A stretch of DNA of 64,000 bases, taken from Undaria pinnatifida (Eukaryota; Sar; Phaeophyceae; Laminariales; Alariaceae). Positions 23,319-34,830 of this stretch are shown here, piece by piece. The stretch is taken from NCBI GenBank assembly GCA_012845835.1, contig JABAKD010000022.1, forward strand, positions 995,501 to 1,059,500. The letters are read 5' to 3'. Under the pieces are notes generated by a model. It made no database searches. It worked only from the letters and a program-made list of their open reading frames with translations, and was not told the DNA's origin. The translations under genes were made by a program, and so were the position numbers. Every line of letters begins with the position of its first letter. The stretch's first letter is position 1.

Positions 23319-23866
23319 TCAACGGGACCCGGCTACAAAGGTAACCGTACCTTCAGTGTAAAGGGAACGCAGTCCCGATGTGCGGCGTCGCGTGCACCAG
23401 TAGGGAACTCGCTCTCCAAACCTAGCTCCCATCATCATCCGCGCCCGAACCACCCGACCCGGCTCTTCAGCAAACGTTGCAGCCATGCCCTCCCTCATCG
23501 TCTGCAAGCTGGCCAAGGTGGCTGCTGCAGCGGACAGGACTGCTGCCATCGTTGAGCCATCGTCATGGGACATACTCGACTGTCTCCCACGCACGCGGCT
23601 GAGGTTCTCGATGCCCTCTGCTGGTGCTGGTGGTTTGTGAAGCGGGGTAACTTCTTGGAGATTTTGATGGGCATTTTGGCAATCGAATGCACCCTTGAGA
23701 TTCGAACGAAAAGGCAGCATTTCGGCCATTTCAGAATGCTGGGCGGCATTTTTTGCCTCATTTCCTCTTATACCACTGTGCATCGGATATTTTCGCTGAA
23801 TCCAGTCTAGGATTCGCATTTTATGACTGCATTGTTCAACCATACCCATCGGTCTAATACTACTGA
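23319..23866 (-). CDS. Unrecognised minus-strand ORF, doubtful
   Basis: About 180 open codons on the minus strand. The middle (PPAPAEGIENLSRVRGRQS, SMSHDDGSTMAAVLSAAAAT) has coding-like composition with an Ala-rich helix, but there is no start context, splice boundary or family match. It ends close to the 5' edge of the plus-strand Ser-Asp exon. Weak support only. Confidence 0.2.
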
Positions 23867-23893
23867 CACGACCCCTCACTGAATCCGCACCAG

Positions 23894-24877
23894 GTGAAAT
23901 CGGGCACCCCCAACCCCTTGAATCGCCTCCTTGCCTGGCGGACCGACCACGACAGCAGTGGCAGCAAGGGCAGCAGCGACAGCAGCGGCAGCAGCGACAG
24001 CAGCGGCAGCAGCGACAGCAGCGACAGCAGCGACAGCAAGGGCAGCAGCGACAGCAACGGCAAAAAGAAAAAATATGGCGGCGGTAAGGGCATGAAGCCC
24101 GGTCATGTCAGCAACGACAGCAGCGACAGCAAGGGCAGCAGCGACAGCAGTGACAGCAAGGGCAGCAGCGACAGCAGCGACAGCAGCGATGGTGGTCACA
24201 AGACCGTTGGAAAGCACTCTCGGTACCTCACAAACAACAAATATGGCCGCGGTAAGGGCGGTAAAGGCAGCAGCGACAGCAGCGACAGCCGTGACAAACA
24301 TGGCAGCAGCGACAGCAGCGACAGCCGTGACAAACATGGCAGCAGCGACAGCAGCGACAGCAGCGACAGCGGCGACAAACATGGCAGCAGCGACAGCAGC
24401 GACAGTCGTGACAAACATGGCAGCAGCGACAGCAGCGACAGTCGTGACAAACATGGCAGCAGCGACAGCAGCGACAGCCGTGACAAACATGGCAGCAGCG
24501 ACAGCAGCGACAGCCGTGACAAACATGGCAGCAGCGACAGCAGCGACAGCAGCGACAGCCGTGACAAACATGGCAGCAGCGACAGCAGCGACAGCAGCGA
24601 CAGCCGTGACAAACATGGCAGCAGCGACAGCAGCGACAGTCGTGACAAACATGGCAGCAGCGACAGCAGCGACAGTCGTGACAAACATGACAGCAGCGAC
24701 AGCAGTGACAGTGGTGACAAACATGACAGCAGCGACAGTGGTGACAAACATGGCAGCAGCGACAGTTATGACAGCAGTGGCGGCCATGGCAGCAGCCACA
24801 GCGATGACAGCAGTGGCAGCCATGGCAGCAGCCACAAGGGCGGCAGCGACAGCAGCGACAGCAGCGACAGCAAATAA
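23894..24877 (+). CDS. Ser-Asp repeat protein exon, with stop codon
   Basis: Plus-strand exon read from a CACCAG acceptor at 23893 to TAA at 24875-24877, about 327 codons. After a short lead ([19 protein letters not shown]) it is almost entirely Ser, Asp and Gly. The region 24270-24720 holds a 12-residue repeat [12 protein letters not shown] (36 bp, with 45-bp variants where an extra SSD is added). Two basic spacers ([15 protein letters not shown] near 24060 and [12 protein letters not shown] near 24235) and a His-rich tail (SHGSSHKGG) break it up. Ser-Asp repeats of this kind occur in secreted phosphoproteins and cell-wall proteins and are good casein-kinase substrates. The opposite strand is also open (Ala/Val-rich) but lacks a credible structure. 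The frame is open back to 23867. A first exon at 16106 is possible because phases agree. Confidence 0.6.
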   Translation: MKSGTPNPLNRLLAWRTDHDSSGSKGSSDSSGSSDSSGSSDSSDSSDSKGSSDSNGKKKKYGGGKGMKPGHVSNDSSDSKGSSDSSDSKGSSDSSDSSDGGHKTVGKHSRYLTNNKYGRGKGGKGSSDSSDSRDKHGSSDSSDSRDKHGSSDSSDSSDSGDKHGSSDSSDSRDKHGSSDSSDSRDKHGSSDSSDSRDKHGSSDSSDSRDKHGSSDSSDSSDSRDKHGSSDSSDSSDSRDKHGSSDSSDSRDKHGSSDSSDSRDKHDSSDSSDSGDKHDSSDSGDKHGSSDSYDSSGGHGSSHSDDSSGSHGSSHKGGSDSSDSSDSK

Positions 24878-26480
24878 GGTGAGCGTCGCTGTCAAAAATC
24901 TTGGACTTTGATGTATACCCATATGTTAATGACATGGTGTACGATTTGAAATTCATAACAAGCAGCTTCTGCTGGGAAGGCTCATACACATTGGTAGCTT
25001 AAGTCTGTCGGTGCCTATTAATAGGGTAGCTTTCGACTTGGGCAGCTTTCGATTTGTTTAAAATAGCGGAGGAGACATACATGCCTAGTGAAAACCGAGC
25101 AGCTATATAGATGTGCAGGTTACAAACACAAACGTGTTATAGCGACAAACGTGGCACATTGGTTACAGGTTATGAGCCCCGTTCCATAGTACGATCAAGC
25201 AGGTTCCGCTTTGTAGGCTCGTGGTGCAAATATCCCGTCCATATGTGCTACACCTTTCGATAGACGCTCAATGGTGGAGGAGGTATATCCCATGACCAGT
25301 TGCGCACACACCAAACTGCGTAACGGAACGTAAATTGCACACACGCAAGGTGGATGTGAAGGCGAGCGACACATTTTAACAGGTAATGAGGTTTTTGCGG
25401 GGTGCTTGATTACGCACGACACATTTGGCTGCATGCAGCGCTTATATTGGCGATTTGGCAAGGGATGGTCGTGCCCCCACTTTTCTCCCTAAACGAAAGG
25501 ACGGATTTCCCAATGTTTGGCCATGATACTGCTCTGTCTGGTTGAAATCACCTTGCGCACATATATATCACGCAAACGCGGCGAAACATATCCCCAAGGT
25601 GTCCGCGGCCGACCCGAGTTGCCCAAAAACATTGTTTTTGCAGATGAACTCCTCGTTTGGCTTCAGCTCGTAACCGCCTCGCGTGATTTCTCTTCGAGAC
25701 ATCACCCGCAACCCTTTAGTTGTCTTGCTCTTGTTCTTATTCTTGTTCTTGCTCTTCTTCGTTTTCCTATTTGTTTTTTCTTCGTTTTTGCTTATTTTTC
25801 GTTTTGTTGTCATTCCATCCAACTCATACAGGAGGATCACGTGGCAGGTACTAGCGACAAGGCGGGTACATGCGGACTGCCGGTAAACCAATCACGACGT
25901 TTGGATTTATATCGGATGGACTACAGTACATCAGATAACGTGACTAATCCAGGAAATAGGAGAGAAAATCTCCTACACGCCTGGGGAACACAACGAGTAG
26001 TAGCAGGTCACGGCATAACGAGGCCACTTAGATTGCGCTGAGGGTCGCTGGTAGCAACGGGTTCGAGAGCAGGACTACAGTCCTATAGCAGCTTCGTCCG
26101 TTACATGCCACGTTTTATACCTGGTAAACGTAATTGGAAAACCCGGGAATATACCAAATATGTCCCCCGACGACTACGGGTATCTGGTGCGCTTAGCGTG
26201 CTGTGTAGGGTGGCTTCCTTTCTCTTACGGGTTCGTGTGCACACGGTCTTTGCAGTATGTATTGTTATTGAAGTATGTATGCCGATATTTCATCACCGGA
26301 AGGTTCCTAGTAGCATTATGTGTTGACTCTGCAGTGGTCCATAAGTTCAAGTAGATGCGCAATGCAGCGTCTAGCAGAAATCTTGGTAAGAGTGTGTACC
26401 TGAAAGCGTCGCATCAATTAGTGTTTTCGTTATTGTTTTCATGAAGTTCCCAGTAAAACTACTCCTCGTATTTGTGGTTC
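24878..26480. other. No gene recognised
   Basis: A GTGAGC donor-like site follows the stop codon directly (24880), so a 3'-UTR intron is possible. A pyrimidine tract of CTTGTTCTT repeats at 25725-25800 creates a hydrophobic open frame (25517-26041) that I do not consider coding. Confidence 0.45.
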
Positions 26481-26485
26481 ACTCC

Positions 26486-26649
26486 ATATTAGCTTCCTCG
26501 GGTGTCCACCCTACCTGTAGGATAGCGTGTGGCGTGTTCACGCTAGTTTCATGTTTACACCTACCCAATATTAGATTTCTCGGGTGTCCACGATTTCTGT
26601 AGGATAGCGTGTGGCGTTTTTACGCTAGTTTTATGTTTACACCTACCTA
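26486..26649. repeat. Two tandem 82-bp units
   Basis: ATATTAG.TTCCTCGGGTGTCCAC, then CTGTAGGATAGCGTGTGGCG, then TTACGCTAGTTTCATGTTTA and CACCTACC, repeated once at an 82-bp step with about eight differences. Confidence 0.9.
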
Positions 26650-28280
26650 TTCGATGTCGGTTCATGTTACCATCCACTGCAATGTACGGGGTGGCCCTTC
26701 GCTGCGTCAGCTTCGCATAATAATTCAGCGGCCGGGGGGAGGGGGGGCGTCATGCCCAAGAGACTTAACCCTGGGTCTGGCCATCATGGTCTTGACGTTT
26801 GTGGGCCTTCCAATGGCCGTCACAAGCTAGCGTAAGGTCGCCCGGATTTCTCCGCCTTGTTGTGTTCTCGCCCCAGTGCTATTGATGCACATGCTGGTAC
26901 CCTCTAAATACCATGTATGTGCCCAATGCCGTCTTTAGTAAGTCCCTCGGATCTGCTAGTATGGTGTTATTTCCGTTCTTTCCCTTGCTTCCTCTTCTTT
27001 TCTTTTCTTTTCTTTTCTTTTCTTCTCTTTTCCTTTTCTCTTTTTTTGCTTTTTTTTTCTTTCTTTTTCCAATGAACTTGAGTCTGTTCTGCGTATGCAT
27101 GGTGATAGGTACTACGTGTAATGTATACGCGGTAATCGTTTCTGGGTGGAGTGCGGTATTATAGTCGGTTTTCAGACGCGAGTATTGAGACGTATATACC
27201 AGGCCTGGCACGTACGTCGTGAGCTGACTCCCAGTTTCGCTTTTTTATATGTTTCTATTAGAGGCATTAATTGCTTCACCTACGATATAGTCTATGCGTC
27301 TACCACCTTTTTTGGTTTGCTTGTGTTTTTTCCCTGGGGTATTCTTCCACTCCAGAGTGACTGGAGCCTGTCCTGTGACCATGGGCTTGATTGTGCGAGT
27401 TAGTGTTATTAGAGATGATACACTGCCAGTAACCATCATTGTCGTTACTTCATAACACTGAGAGTCACCCGGTATACACTGCGAGTTGCTAGTACGACAG
27501 ACGTTTTGCTGTATGTTAGTTGTCGTTTGTCGATGCAGTATTCAGCAAGCGGAAGCATCAGCAGTACCTTGAATATGTGACGCACAGCAGTTCACAGGAT
27601 AAATCGTATAAAGTGTCTGGTACATGTAGTACGTAGTTAGTTGTACACGTTGAGAGGGACAGTCTTCAGTATCCCTCCGGGAACGGGTCGCAACATATTT
27701 ACGATACGAGTTATCGCTGAAGTAACAATCAATGTAGGCTACGTAGGGTCATGATTACGTGCCCTGAGATACTAGTTGTTTAATAATTAAATCATAAGGC
27801 TGTAAGGTCTCGCATTGGGGTCTTACGTTCTTGGGGTCTTAGATTGTTTTGTGTTGTTTGAGCTACGAGTAGCGCACACGCGCGCGGCCCTCACGTCGTC
27901 ACGCCACATCTCCACATCTCCACTTTTCTTTGCTCAACATCAGCTTCCATCTGCTGAGCACAGCAAATCAATCAATCGACATCGGCTTGGGGTCGCCGAC
28001 CAACAGCATTTTCTCTTCTGTATTTGAGGCTCTTCTCCTACAGGCTCACCTAACCGTGGCCTGCGTTTGCTTCTACAATCATACAGGCTGTGTCTTCATC
28101 GGGCCATCCGAAAGCGAGCCTACGAGCGTACACCAGCTAAGAACTGATACACGCCACGTGCCATCTCATATACAAGAGGTACCAATAAATGTGAAAACAA
28201 CAATGATAGCACACGAAATAAATGTTGCTGGGTGGCCGGGGAAGGGGACGCAGTCATTGATTGCCAGACGCATGCTACGA
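26650..28280. other. No gene recognised
   Basis: Contains a G-run (26733-26747) and a CTTTT-type pyrimidine tract (26995-27070). The remaining DNA is unique with only short open frames. Confidence 0.5.
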
Positions 28281-28284
28281 TACA

Positions 28285-28545
28285 AGTAGAGGTGCATCAC
28301 TTTTGTCTCTTGAGGTTTTATTAACTTTGGAGCATAATACCTCTCCCCAACAAAACTGATTTCGACAGAAATAATAAAATAGCTGCCGGATGAAAACACC
28401 CGTGATGATGGCCTAGGTACACGAAGAGAATCACGCAAAGAAAATTATGAACGATTTCCGGCGATTTTGGGTTAAGGCGCCCCGTCATTCAGAAAACAAA
28501 ACTAGCCAAAAAAAGGTGTACCTCTCTGTGTCGTGTGGCACGTGT
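28285..28545 (+). repeat. Dispersed repeat family X, copy with empty TTAA site
   Basis: Runs GAGGTGCATCACTTTTGTCT, GAGCATAATACCTCTCCCC, GCCGGATGAAAA, GGCCTAGGTACACGAAGAG, TTCCGGCGATTTTGGGTTAA, GGCGCCCCGTCATTCAGAAA, AGCCAAAAAAAGGT. The TTAA at 28472-28475 is unoccupied here, while copies at 54.8 and 57.6 kb carry an inserted MITE at that point. Confidence 0.75.
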
Positions 28546-28639
28546 CGCCATGCATGGCCGAAGTCTGCAAGAAGACCATGGGTTGCTAGAAACGAGGAAG
28601 GGTGCTATTAAAAAAGCATCCTCTCAAACATTTTCATGC

Positions 28640-28795
28640 TTGCAAAGGTCTATCGAACGATGACGCCGGGGCGGCAAGGGGCACCGTATTTCAGGAGGTA
28701 CGGCCGGGAGCTGGTTTCGAAACCGGCGGTTTCGTTAAAGAAAAGTTGGGGGGGCTACCGCCGTAGAACGACTCAAATTGGACCATGCTTAGGTG
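28640..28795 (+). repeat. Dispersed repeat family X, left module
   Basis: GCAAAGGTCTATCGAACGAT, GACGCCGGGG, GGGAGCTGGTTTCGAAACCG (containing the palindrome GGTTTCGAAACC), GCGGTTTCGTTAAAGA, TTGGGGGGGCTACCG. Matches 34310-34435 in the same order. Confidence 0.7.
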
Positions 28796-29339
28796 CTGTG
28801 GGATCGTAGGGGGTGTTGGGCAACCGCGAGTTGGAATATATATGTGTCGGATGTCGTGGATCAGTGGGCAGGGCGGCCGGGAGGGATTGCTAGTTGGAAC
28901 CTGTTTTTGTTGTTGTGCTGTGGGTTGGCAACTAAACTGGAGGCGTTTTTTTGCTGTGGTAGTTCACCCCTCGGAAGAACGATTAGACGTAGAATTCGAG
29001 CATAAGGGGGCGAGGCAAAGCATCCAAACGGCAATAAAAGCGAGCGGGGGCACGGTTTTGCGCAAAATCATCTTCCAAATCATCTTCCAAAATCATCTTC
29101 CGTGTCCATTTCTAACCTCTGTGCCACTTGAGGATGACAACGCTCCCGAGAGAACAAAAACAAACGAAAATGAGCATTCATTGCAGAATTGGCCACAGCA
29201 AGAACAAACCCGGGTGCTGGATTACGGTATGCTAACGTTAGTCTCCGAACTACCAGTACACTGCAAGGAGCTGTGCAACGACCACGCAACACGAGACAAC
29301 TTCAATACGATTGGAGATACCACCCCTTTATCTAAAAAA

Positions 29340-29720
29340 TGCTCTGAACTCCGGGTTTCCTTAATTTGACCCAATCTCGCTGGAATAACATTTTTTTTTG
29401 TTGAACAATGTAGACTATGCTATTCGTTTCATACCTAGGAAATAAATGAGGCTGTTTTGCCGGGTTTTTACTCCAACTCTTCTCTCGAAATTTTTGTATG
29501 GGTGGGGTATTCCAGAGCTCCTCGTGTGTGAGGAACTTTGTGCGAACCTCCGCCGTACGATAGACGCGTGCTACATACAACAGAGATGACACATATCGAC
29601 TGAAACCGTTTCCGAACGACGGGGCGCCTTAACACAAAGTCGTCGGAATTGCATTCTTGATATATTTGCAAAATGTTTGGTTGCGTATCACACCTTGGCA
29701 ATGGGATCGTTCAAATCCGG
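29340..29720 (-). repeat. Family X copies in reverse orientation
   Basis: GGGGCGCCTTAACACAAAGT followed by CGTCGGAATTGCATTC at 29619-29655 is the complement of the TTCCGACGATTTTGGGTTAA/GGCGCCCC segment. A weaker copy (TTCCTTAATTTGACCCAAT) sits at 29357-29376. A third reversed copy is at 30085-30115. Confidence 0.6.
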
Positions 29721-29839
29721 TGTGATATAATAACATTATTTTTGTCTCCTGAAATCAGTTTTTGGTGGCTTAAGTGGAGCTTCGCCGAAAACATTGGTGA
29801 GCCTCTACCGTACGGTACCATTTGTCATTACCTTCTTGT

Positions 29840-30013
29840 GCTACCTATCCGGGAGGAAGAGAGGAACTGGAAGCGTGCATCATCGACCTTGCCGGTGGGA
29901 ACAGAAGCTGGACGTCGCAGATACCAAAACATGGTATTCGATGTAGTATGTGCACAGCACTTGGCGAGCCTACTGTAGTCGATATTGCTATCAGTGGTGT
30001 GTGCGATGACTAG
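29840..30013 (+). CDS. Possible terminal exon, unrecognised
   Basis: About 55 codons up to a TAG at 30011-30013 with good composition (REELEACIIDLAGGNRSW, RCSMCTALGEPTVVDIAIS). A CMC pair and hydrophobic end are visible. The 5' boundary is not clear and it lies among family X copies, so it could be part of a transposon. Confidence 0.2.
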   Translation, partial: ATYPGGREELEACIIDLAGGNRSWTSQIPKHGIRCSMCTALGEPTVVDIAISGVCDD

Positions 30014-30249
30014 CGATAAATACCAGCTGTCACGTGACTGGGTAGCTCAGTGGGCGGTGCTACAAAAAAACTAACCTAACAGGGGCTCCTTAACCCTTAA
30101 GTCGTCGAAATGTCCTTCTTGCTTTGAGTTTTGCAACACGAAAATATTTTTTTGTATCGAGGCCACGGATTTGATCATCGGGCTGCACTCTCAGTTCATC
30201 CAAACGCAAGTTTTGGGCTGAAGGTATCTATGAGGTCAGTAGCCTCAGA

Positions 30250-31640
30250 CACAAAGTGGTGCACCTCTACCGTACGTAGCGCGTGCCTCGAAAGGCTCCC
30301 ATGTTTTTTGTTGTCCGGTGAATCTCAGCCTGATTTTGGTATTGCTTGTTTTCTTGATTGTTGTGTTACAGCAGCGTGGTGCCGCCTGGTACCTGTCAAG
30401 ACCTGTTTCGCCTTGATGTAGCCGGACGTTCGTACATGGAGCTCAAGAGTTGGCGTGTAGCCACGTAATGGTCCAGACGGCCAGGAAAGACAGTATTAAC
30501 GTTGCCGCAACGGGTACACGCGGTTTACGGACAGGCAGGTTACGAGTGGGTCAGGAGTAACGTACACGTGTAACGACACGGTGTTGGTACACACTTAGTG
30601 GCTTTGACAGGTGGTGTTTTAACTTTCCTTTTTCCCTCATGGTAGGAGTGAGTAACTCCGAGGCAAACAGGCGAAATCCCCCCCCGGGAGGGGTTTCTAC
30701 GTTCTCCAGGAAGATTCCTCCACCGGGGACATGCCTGCTGTTCCTACAACGTGCAGTGAAGTGCCAATCCGACGACTAAATCTCCACTTTACATTATGCA
30801 CCCTCCTCGGAATACTGGTCCAGTCAGCTATCACGCATCTCTGAATAACCCCGTGGCGCCTCGCTCGCCCTGGCGTTCGCAGCGCTGCAATACCCCCCCG
30901 ACCCGACCCATAACTACCGTCGGCAAAGAGCGGACGTCCCGGTCATTGCCCGGTTGCAGCGTGAACACCTTCCTCCTCTCTCCGCCGCCGCCCGCCTGGC
31001 GTTACCCCCTCTTCTTCCATCGCGACGCTTAGTTAGCTAGCGTCGGCGTCGGGCGGATATCGGGCATCGCCTTCGGTCCTTTTGCGGCGATTAAACTCCG
31101 GATAAACTCCTCCAGTCCCAAACCTGACCCGCCGTTTTAGCGAACGGTTCCCGTAGACGCCGGTAGGCCGGCGATCTTTAAAATTTCCTCCCCTTCCAGG
31201 CCACAACAGTTAGTTGCGCTCCATCCCCGTAGATGGACGAACTTGAAACTGCTCCTGCCTTCCAGAAAATAGTAGAGTTTGCAAGTACTAGTGTGCAGTC
31301 CCCCCCGGTTGGGATATCTCCGGGAACTTGAGCTTCTGGCGAAGAAGGGTCTGTTCTTGTTGAGCAGGTGATTAGTTCGTTCTCGATCGTCTCAGATTAG
31401 GCCGGCCTGTTGTGCGAGGTCGTTCTTGATCAGCTCACTTTTCACCAGAATGTTGTCACGTCGTTCTTGATTTTGTCATCTACAAATCCTCTCATTTTAC
31501 ACCAGCGTTCTCCACCTTTATCCACCCCCCCCATGCTAGACCGCGCAGGGGGGTGAAATACTTGGGAGGGGGTGCTTTGAACTTGCTGCCCAGTCTTAGC
31601 TGATCTTCTCTGCCCCCCAGAGCGTGATCTTCCTTTTCAG
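30250..31640. other. No gene recognised; GC-rich stretch
   Basis: From 30830 to 31330 the DNA is GC-rich with CpG-rich pieces (CGTCGGCGTCGGGCGG). A 32-codon frame starting with ATG at 31233 (MDELETAPAFQKIVEFAS) is the only peptide of note and resembles the start of a retroelement Gag in position and character, but it stops early. Confidence 0.4.
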
Positions 31641-31716
31641 AACGCGTGGCAAGCCACCACTGCGTTTAGGATGTGGGAGCAACTTGTCGGCCATCATGCC
31701 TGTTGGCTCAAACTGG
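31641..31716 (+). CDS. Possible short exon
   Basis: Bounded by a strong acceptor (CTTCCTTTTCAG) and a GTATAT donor. One frame reads NAWQATTAFRMWEQLVGHHA, another GKPPLRLGCGSNLSAIMPVG; I cannot choose. It does not join in phase with the candidate at 31796. Confidence 0.25.
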
Positions 31717-31795
31717 GTATATGTTTCTCCTTCTCTCTATCTGTCCTCTCTTTGCACTCTTCTTCCTGAACGCTCGGCTAGGGCCTTGACATTAG

Positions 31796-31922
31796 CTCTG
31801 TTGTGGGTGGCGGTATACTTGCAAACTTGCCAACTACCACTTCCCCTTCGAACATTCGTACTAATCAAGACATTTGGTTGCCTGCATCAAACGGCACGAA
31901 TGGGTGTATCGTTCCTGTGTCT
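31796..31922 (+). CDS. Possible exon of an unknown protein
   Basis: Acceptor GACATTAG, donor CTGTGTCT then GTAAGC. Entering after two bases supplied by the previous exon it gives 42 codons: SVVGGGILANLPTTTSPSN, then QDIWLPASNGTNGCIVPVS, ending in phase 0. The Thr/Ser/Asn-rich composition suggests a secreted or repeat-type domain, unidentified. Confidence 0.3.
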
Positions 31923-32295
31923 GTAAGCCTGGAATTTCTCTTCAAGAATGTCCTGTATGGCAGGTTGACATGTTGCACAGCGGTAGACTGAGCGTGCGCA
32001 CAGTAAACCTGCTGTGCCGTGGTCGGCGCATTGGTCAGGTGATGGCGGCTATGTCTGGTGAGGTGCCTGCGCCGCCCGAAGCAAACCCTACGATGGCGTC
32101 ACGCACGTACGGTGGAACATGATGTATGACGCTGTGTGTGGCCGATGTGTATCAAAATGGTTGTACGTATACCTTTACAATGACATCGGGAATTGCTGAT
32201 CGTCTCCAGGTACATGGAGTGGAAAACGAAACGGTTTTGCTGTTCCACGGGTGATGAGCTGACGCCGTGGGCGCAAAGGCCTGTCTTGACGAAGA

Positions 32296-32497
32296 GGGCG
32301 GGGGGGGGAGGTGGGGTACTCAGTTTGGGCATGGTCGTAGTCGCATGATCATACACCCTCGCACCTCTTCTATGCCGGGACGGAGCACGTCGGGTTTTCA
32401 CCAACCAGGCAGACATTGCTCGCACCAAGCGTGAAGCGCCGTGAGGTGCCCGGCGAGTCGCCTGAAGGGTGAACTGCATCCTTCCAAGAACCGCTCG
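32296..32497 (-). repeat. Poly-C-tailed dispersed repeat, module A
   Basis: Minus-strand copy: GAGCGGTTCTTGG, CACCTCACGGCGCTTCACGC, TTGGTGCGAGCAATG, TGCCTGGTTGGTGAAAACCC, GACGTGCTCCGTCCCGGC, then a C-rich tail (G-run on the plus strand at 32300-32311). The GTCGG..AAAACCCGAC part can fold into a small hairpin. Confidence 0.75.
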
Positions 32498-32519
32498 TAA
32501 GACGGACTTCGGCACCCTG

Positions 32520-33165
32520 TGCCTATTTTCGTTAATGAAAGGTTGGGGGGGCTACCGAACGATTGGAATATCGATCGCGCCTTTGACGCGGGCGACTTCT
32601 CATTCACTCATTTATCAAAAACAGAATTTGAGGGGAAACAAAACTGCGACCCGATGGACGCGGGCGGGGGGTACGATAAAAATAAGGCACATTACTTGTC
32701 TTTTGGCTTGAAGAAACCTTTTCAGAAATGAATGAATGTGGCTCCTCAACCTGAAATTGTCGGGGTTTTTCGTTTTTGTGTTTTGGCAATAAAAAAAAAA
32801 CGGGAAAAAAACAACGTCGATATACTTGGTAGGTCATGCATGGGATGGTTCAACCGGGTAGCGCTTGTTATGTTTCCCCCCGCAGCATCAGTTTCATGGG
32901 AAATATATCTATATATATATATAGTCTATAGCTCTTTGAGTTAGGGGACCCCTATGAAAAAAAGCAACCCCGGCTTTATCGTAACGAGTCATCCCTCTAT
33001 AGTGCGGTAAGGGTTTGAAGTTTTTGAGGGCCAAACGTTTATTACCTTTGTCTGGCCGGTTGAGCTCCCACAAACGGTGTAGCGGTGGGTTAGTACGATA
33101 CCAGTGGTACCGGAACCTAATTGGTACTCATTAATAGTAGTAAAATGCCGGTCGGGTTTTGCGCG
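32520..33165. other. No convincing gene; family X start overlaps an open frame
   Basis: A 70-codon open frame (32519-32731) reads DWNIDRAFDAGDFSFTHLSK and similar, but its first part is the family X segment TTGGGGGGGCTACCGAACGA, so transposon origin is more likely. An AT-repeat TATATATATATAG occurs at 32910. Confidence 0.4.
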
Positions 33166-34830
33166 AAGGATAATCTGATAGACGCGTGGTACGATAGAGT
33201 TACACCAACCATTGTTGTTTTTCTGGGGCTTTCCTCAATTTCGGGTCTCAAGACCTCTCCCGAAAACTGATTTAAACTGATTCGGAGAAAAAATAAAACT
33301 ACTATACGTACACCGGATGAAAAATACAATGGCCTAAGCTACCCAGGGTAAAGACAGAGCAAAAAGAGCTGTCGATTCCTGGGTGGCTATCTCACCTTCT
33401 TGGTTGAACCGTATAGGGATCAGCCAAAGAAGGCCGGCAAGTTCATAGTGTTGACTAAACCGGAGGGGCGAGGTTGACACAAAGTCTGCGTTCTGCAGAT
33501 GGACGAAAACTGGTACACAAACGAAAGTGTATGGAGCTTAAGCTTTTTTTACCCGGATCCCCAGGAGGATCTAAAAAAAAAAAAAAAAAAAGCCTAGGGT
33601 ATACACAACGAGAATCATCATTGCAGAAGAATGTCGTATTATTTTTTCTTTTTCCGACGATTTTGGGTTAAGGAACCCCGTCACTTCAGAAAAACAGTTC
33701 AGCCAAAAAAAGGTATACCATATACCTCTATCGTAGCGGGAGTCCGAAGTACAGTTGTAATATTTTGGGGTGATACATTGAGCTCCAAGCATTATTAGGA
33801 GCACCTCGGAAGCTTCTGCTGCACACCCTTAATGTGAGATGACTGGCTATGACTGACTATGACTGACTCAGTCGTCGAACACTCACGGTAGGTCATGCGT
33901 GGGGGGACTGTTCAACTGTTCATTGGGGTCGCCCGCGCTTACATCTTTCCCGAAATGCTACACGCGGCGGTAGAGGTACACAGTTTTTTTTTTGCTTTTT
34001 CTGGGGCGCCTCGCTTGAGGACCCCTTTCTGTACTAGCCCTCACCTACGAAGACCATCTTGACTAAACTGAAAGTGCAACCCGAATGAAAAAAAAAAAAC
34101 ATGACCTAGGTTTACGAAACGTTCGGATCGTAAAACAGCAACGACATTCCGACGACAGTAATTATTGGAGGCCCGCCATACAGAAACAACAAAGGGCTGA
34201 TTCTACGATATAGCCCCCCAAAAAAACAGTGATTTTCTTCAACGAACGAAGGTTTCATGGCTGCTCGACACTAGGAAGGACACGTTTGAAAACAAAGTAT
34301 CCATATATTTTCTTGTGTGCAAAGGCCTATCGATCGATGGCGTCGGGGTGTCGAGGGACACCAGGTGCGACGGGGAGCTGGTTTCAAAACAGGCGATTTC
34401 GTTTAAGACGAGTTAGGGGGGCTACCTTAGAACGTCGCCATTCAGAAAAAAACAAAGTCAGAAAGTGGTACCTCCATCGTAGCACGCGACACATGCTACA
34501 TGCTGTATGCTACATGCTACACGGTACAGATGTTCACCACTTTGTTTCCGAGGCTCACAACCTGATGAAGAGAAGTCTCTATTCTCCACCCAAAAAAACG
34601 TTTTGAGCAAAATGAAAAAAGTAGTTCCCATGGCCTAGGCGTTCAAAAACAATGCTGCGAGACAAAAACATGACATTCCGACGGTTTTGGGTCAAAGGAG
34701 AACCGACAGTCAGAAAATGTTTTAGCCAAAAATTGCCACCTCGCTTTTGTACCACGCGTCGATTTCATTTTTCATCAGTATTTTGGGAGAGGTATATACC
34801 TCCTTGAGTTAAGAGGTGCCCAGAACGAAA
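33165..34830 (+). repeat. Cluster of family X copies
   Basis: Partial or complete units at about 33165-33350, 33585-33830, 33975-34215, 34310-34640 and 34640-34830. Shared landmarks are CGGGTCTCAAGACCTCTCCC, CCGGATGAAAAATACAATGG, TATACACAACGAGAATCAT, GACGATTTTGGGTTAAGGAA and CCATCGTAGCACGCG. An empty TTAA site is at 33668-33671. The many tandem-like copies in 1.7 kb suggest repeated local insertion or duplication. Confidence 0.75.

Noticed and set aside
23876-24989. Ala/Val-rich and Cys/His-rich open frames opposite or overlapping the Ser-Asp exon
   Set aside because: Shadows of the 36-bp repeat in other frames; the Ser-Asp frame alone has a proper acceptor, non-repeat lead and natural stop.
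25517-26041. 174-codon plus-strand ORF with hydrophobic middle
   Set aside because: The hydrophobic part is a CTTGTTCTT pyrimidine repeat; no start or splice support.
30036-30065. tRNA-like A box (TGGGTAGCTCAGTGGGCG)
   Set aside because: No B box, anticodon arm or acceptor-stem pairing follows within 70 bases.
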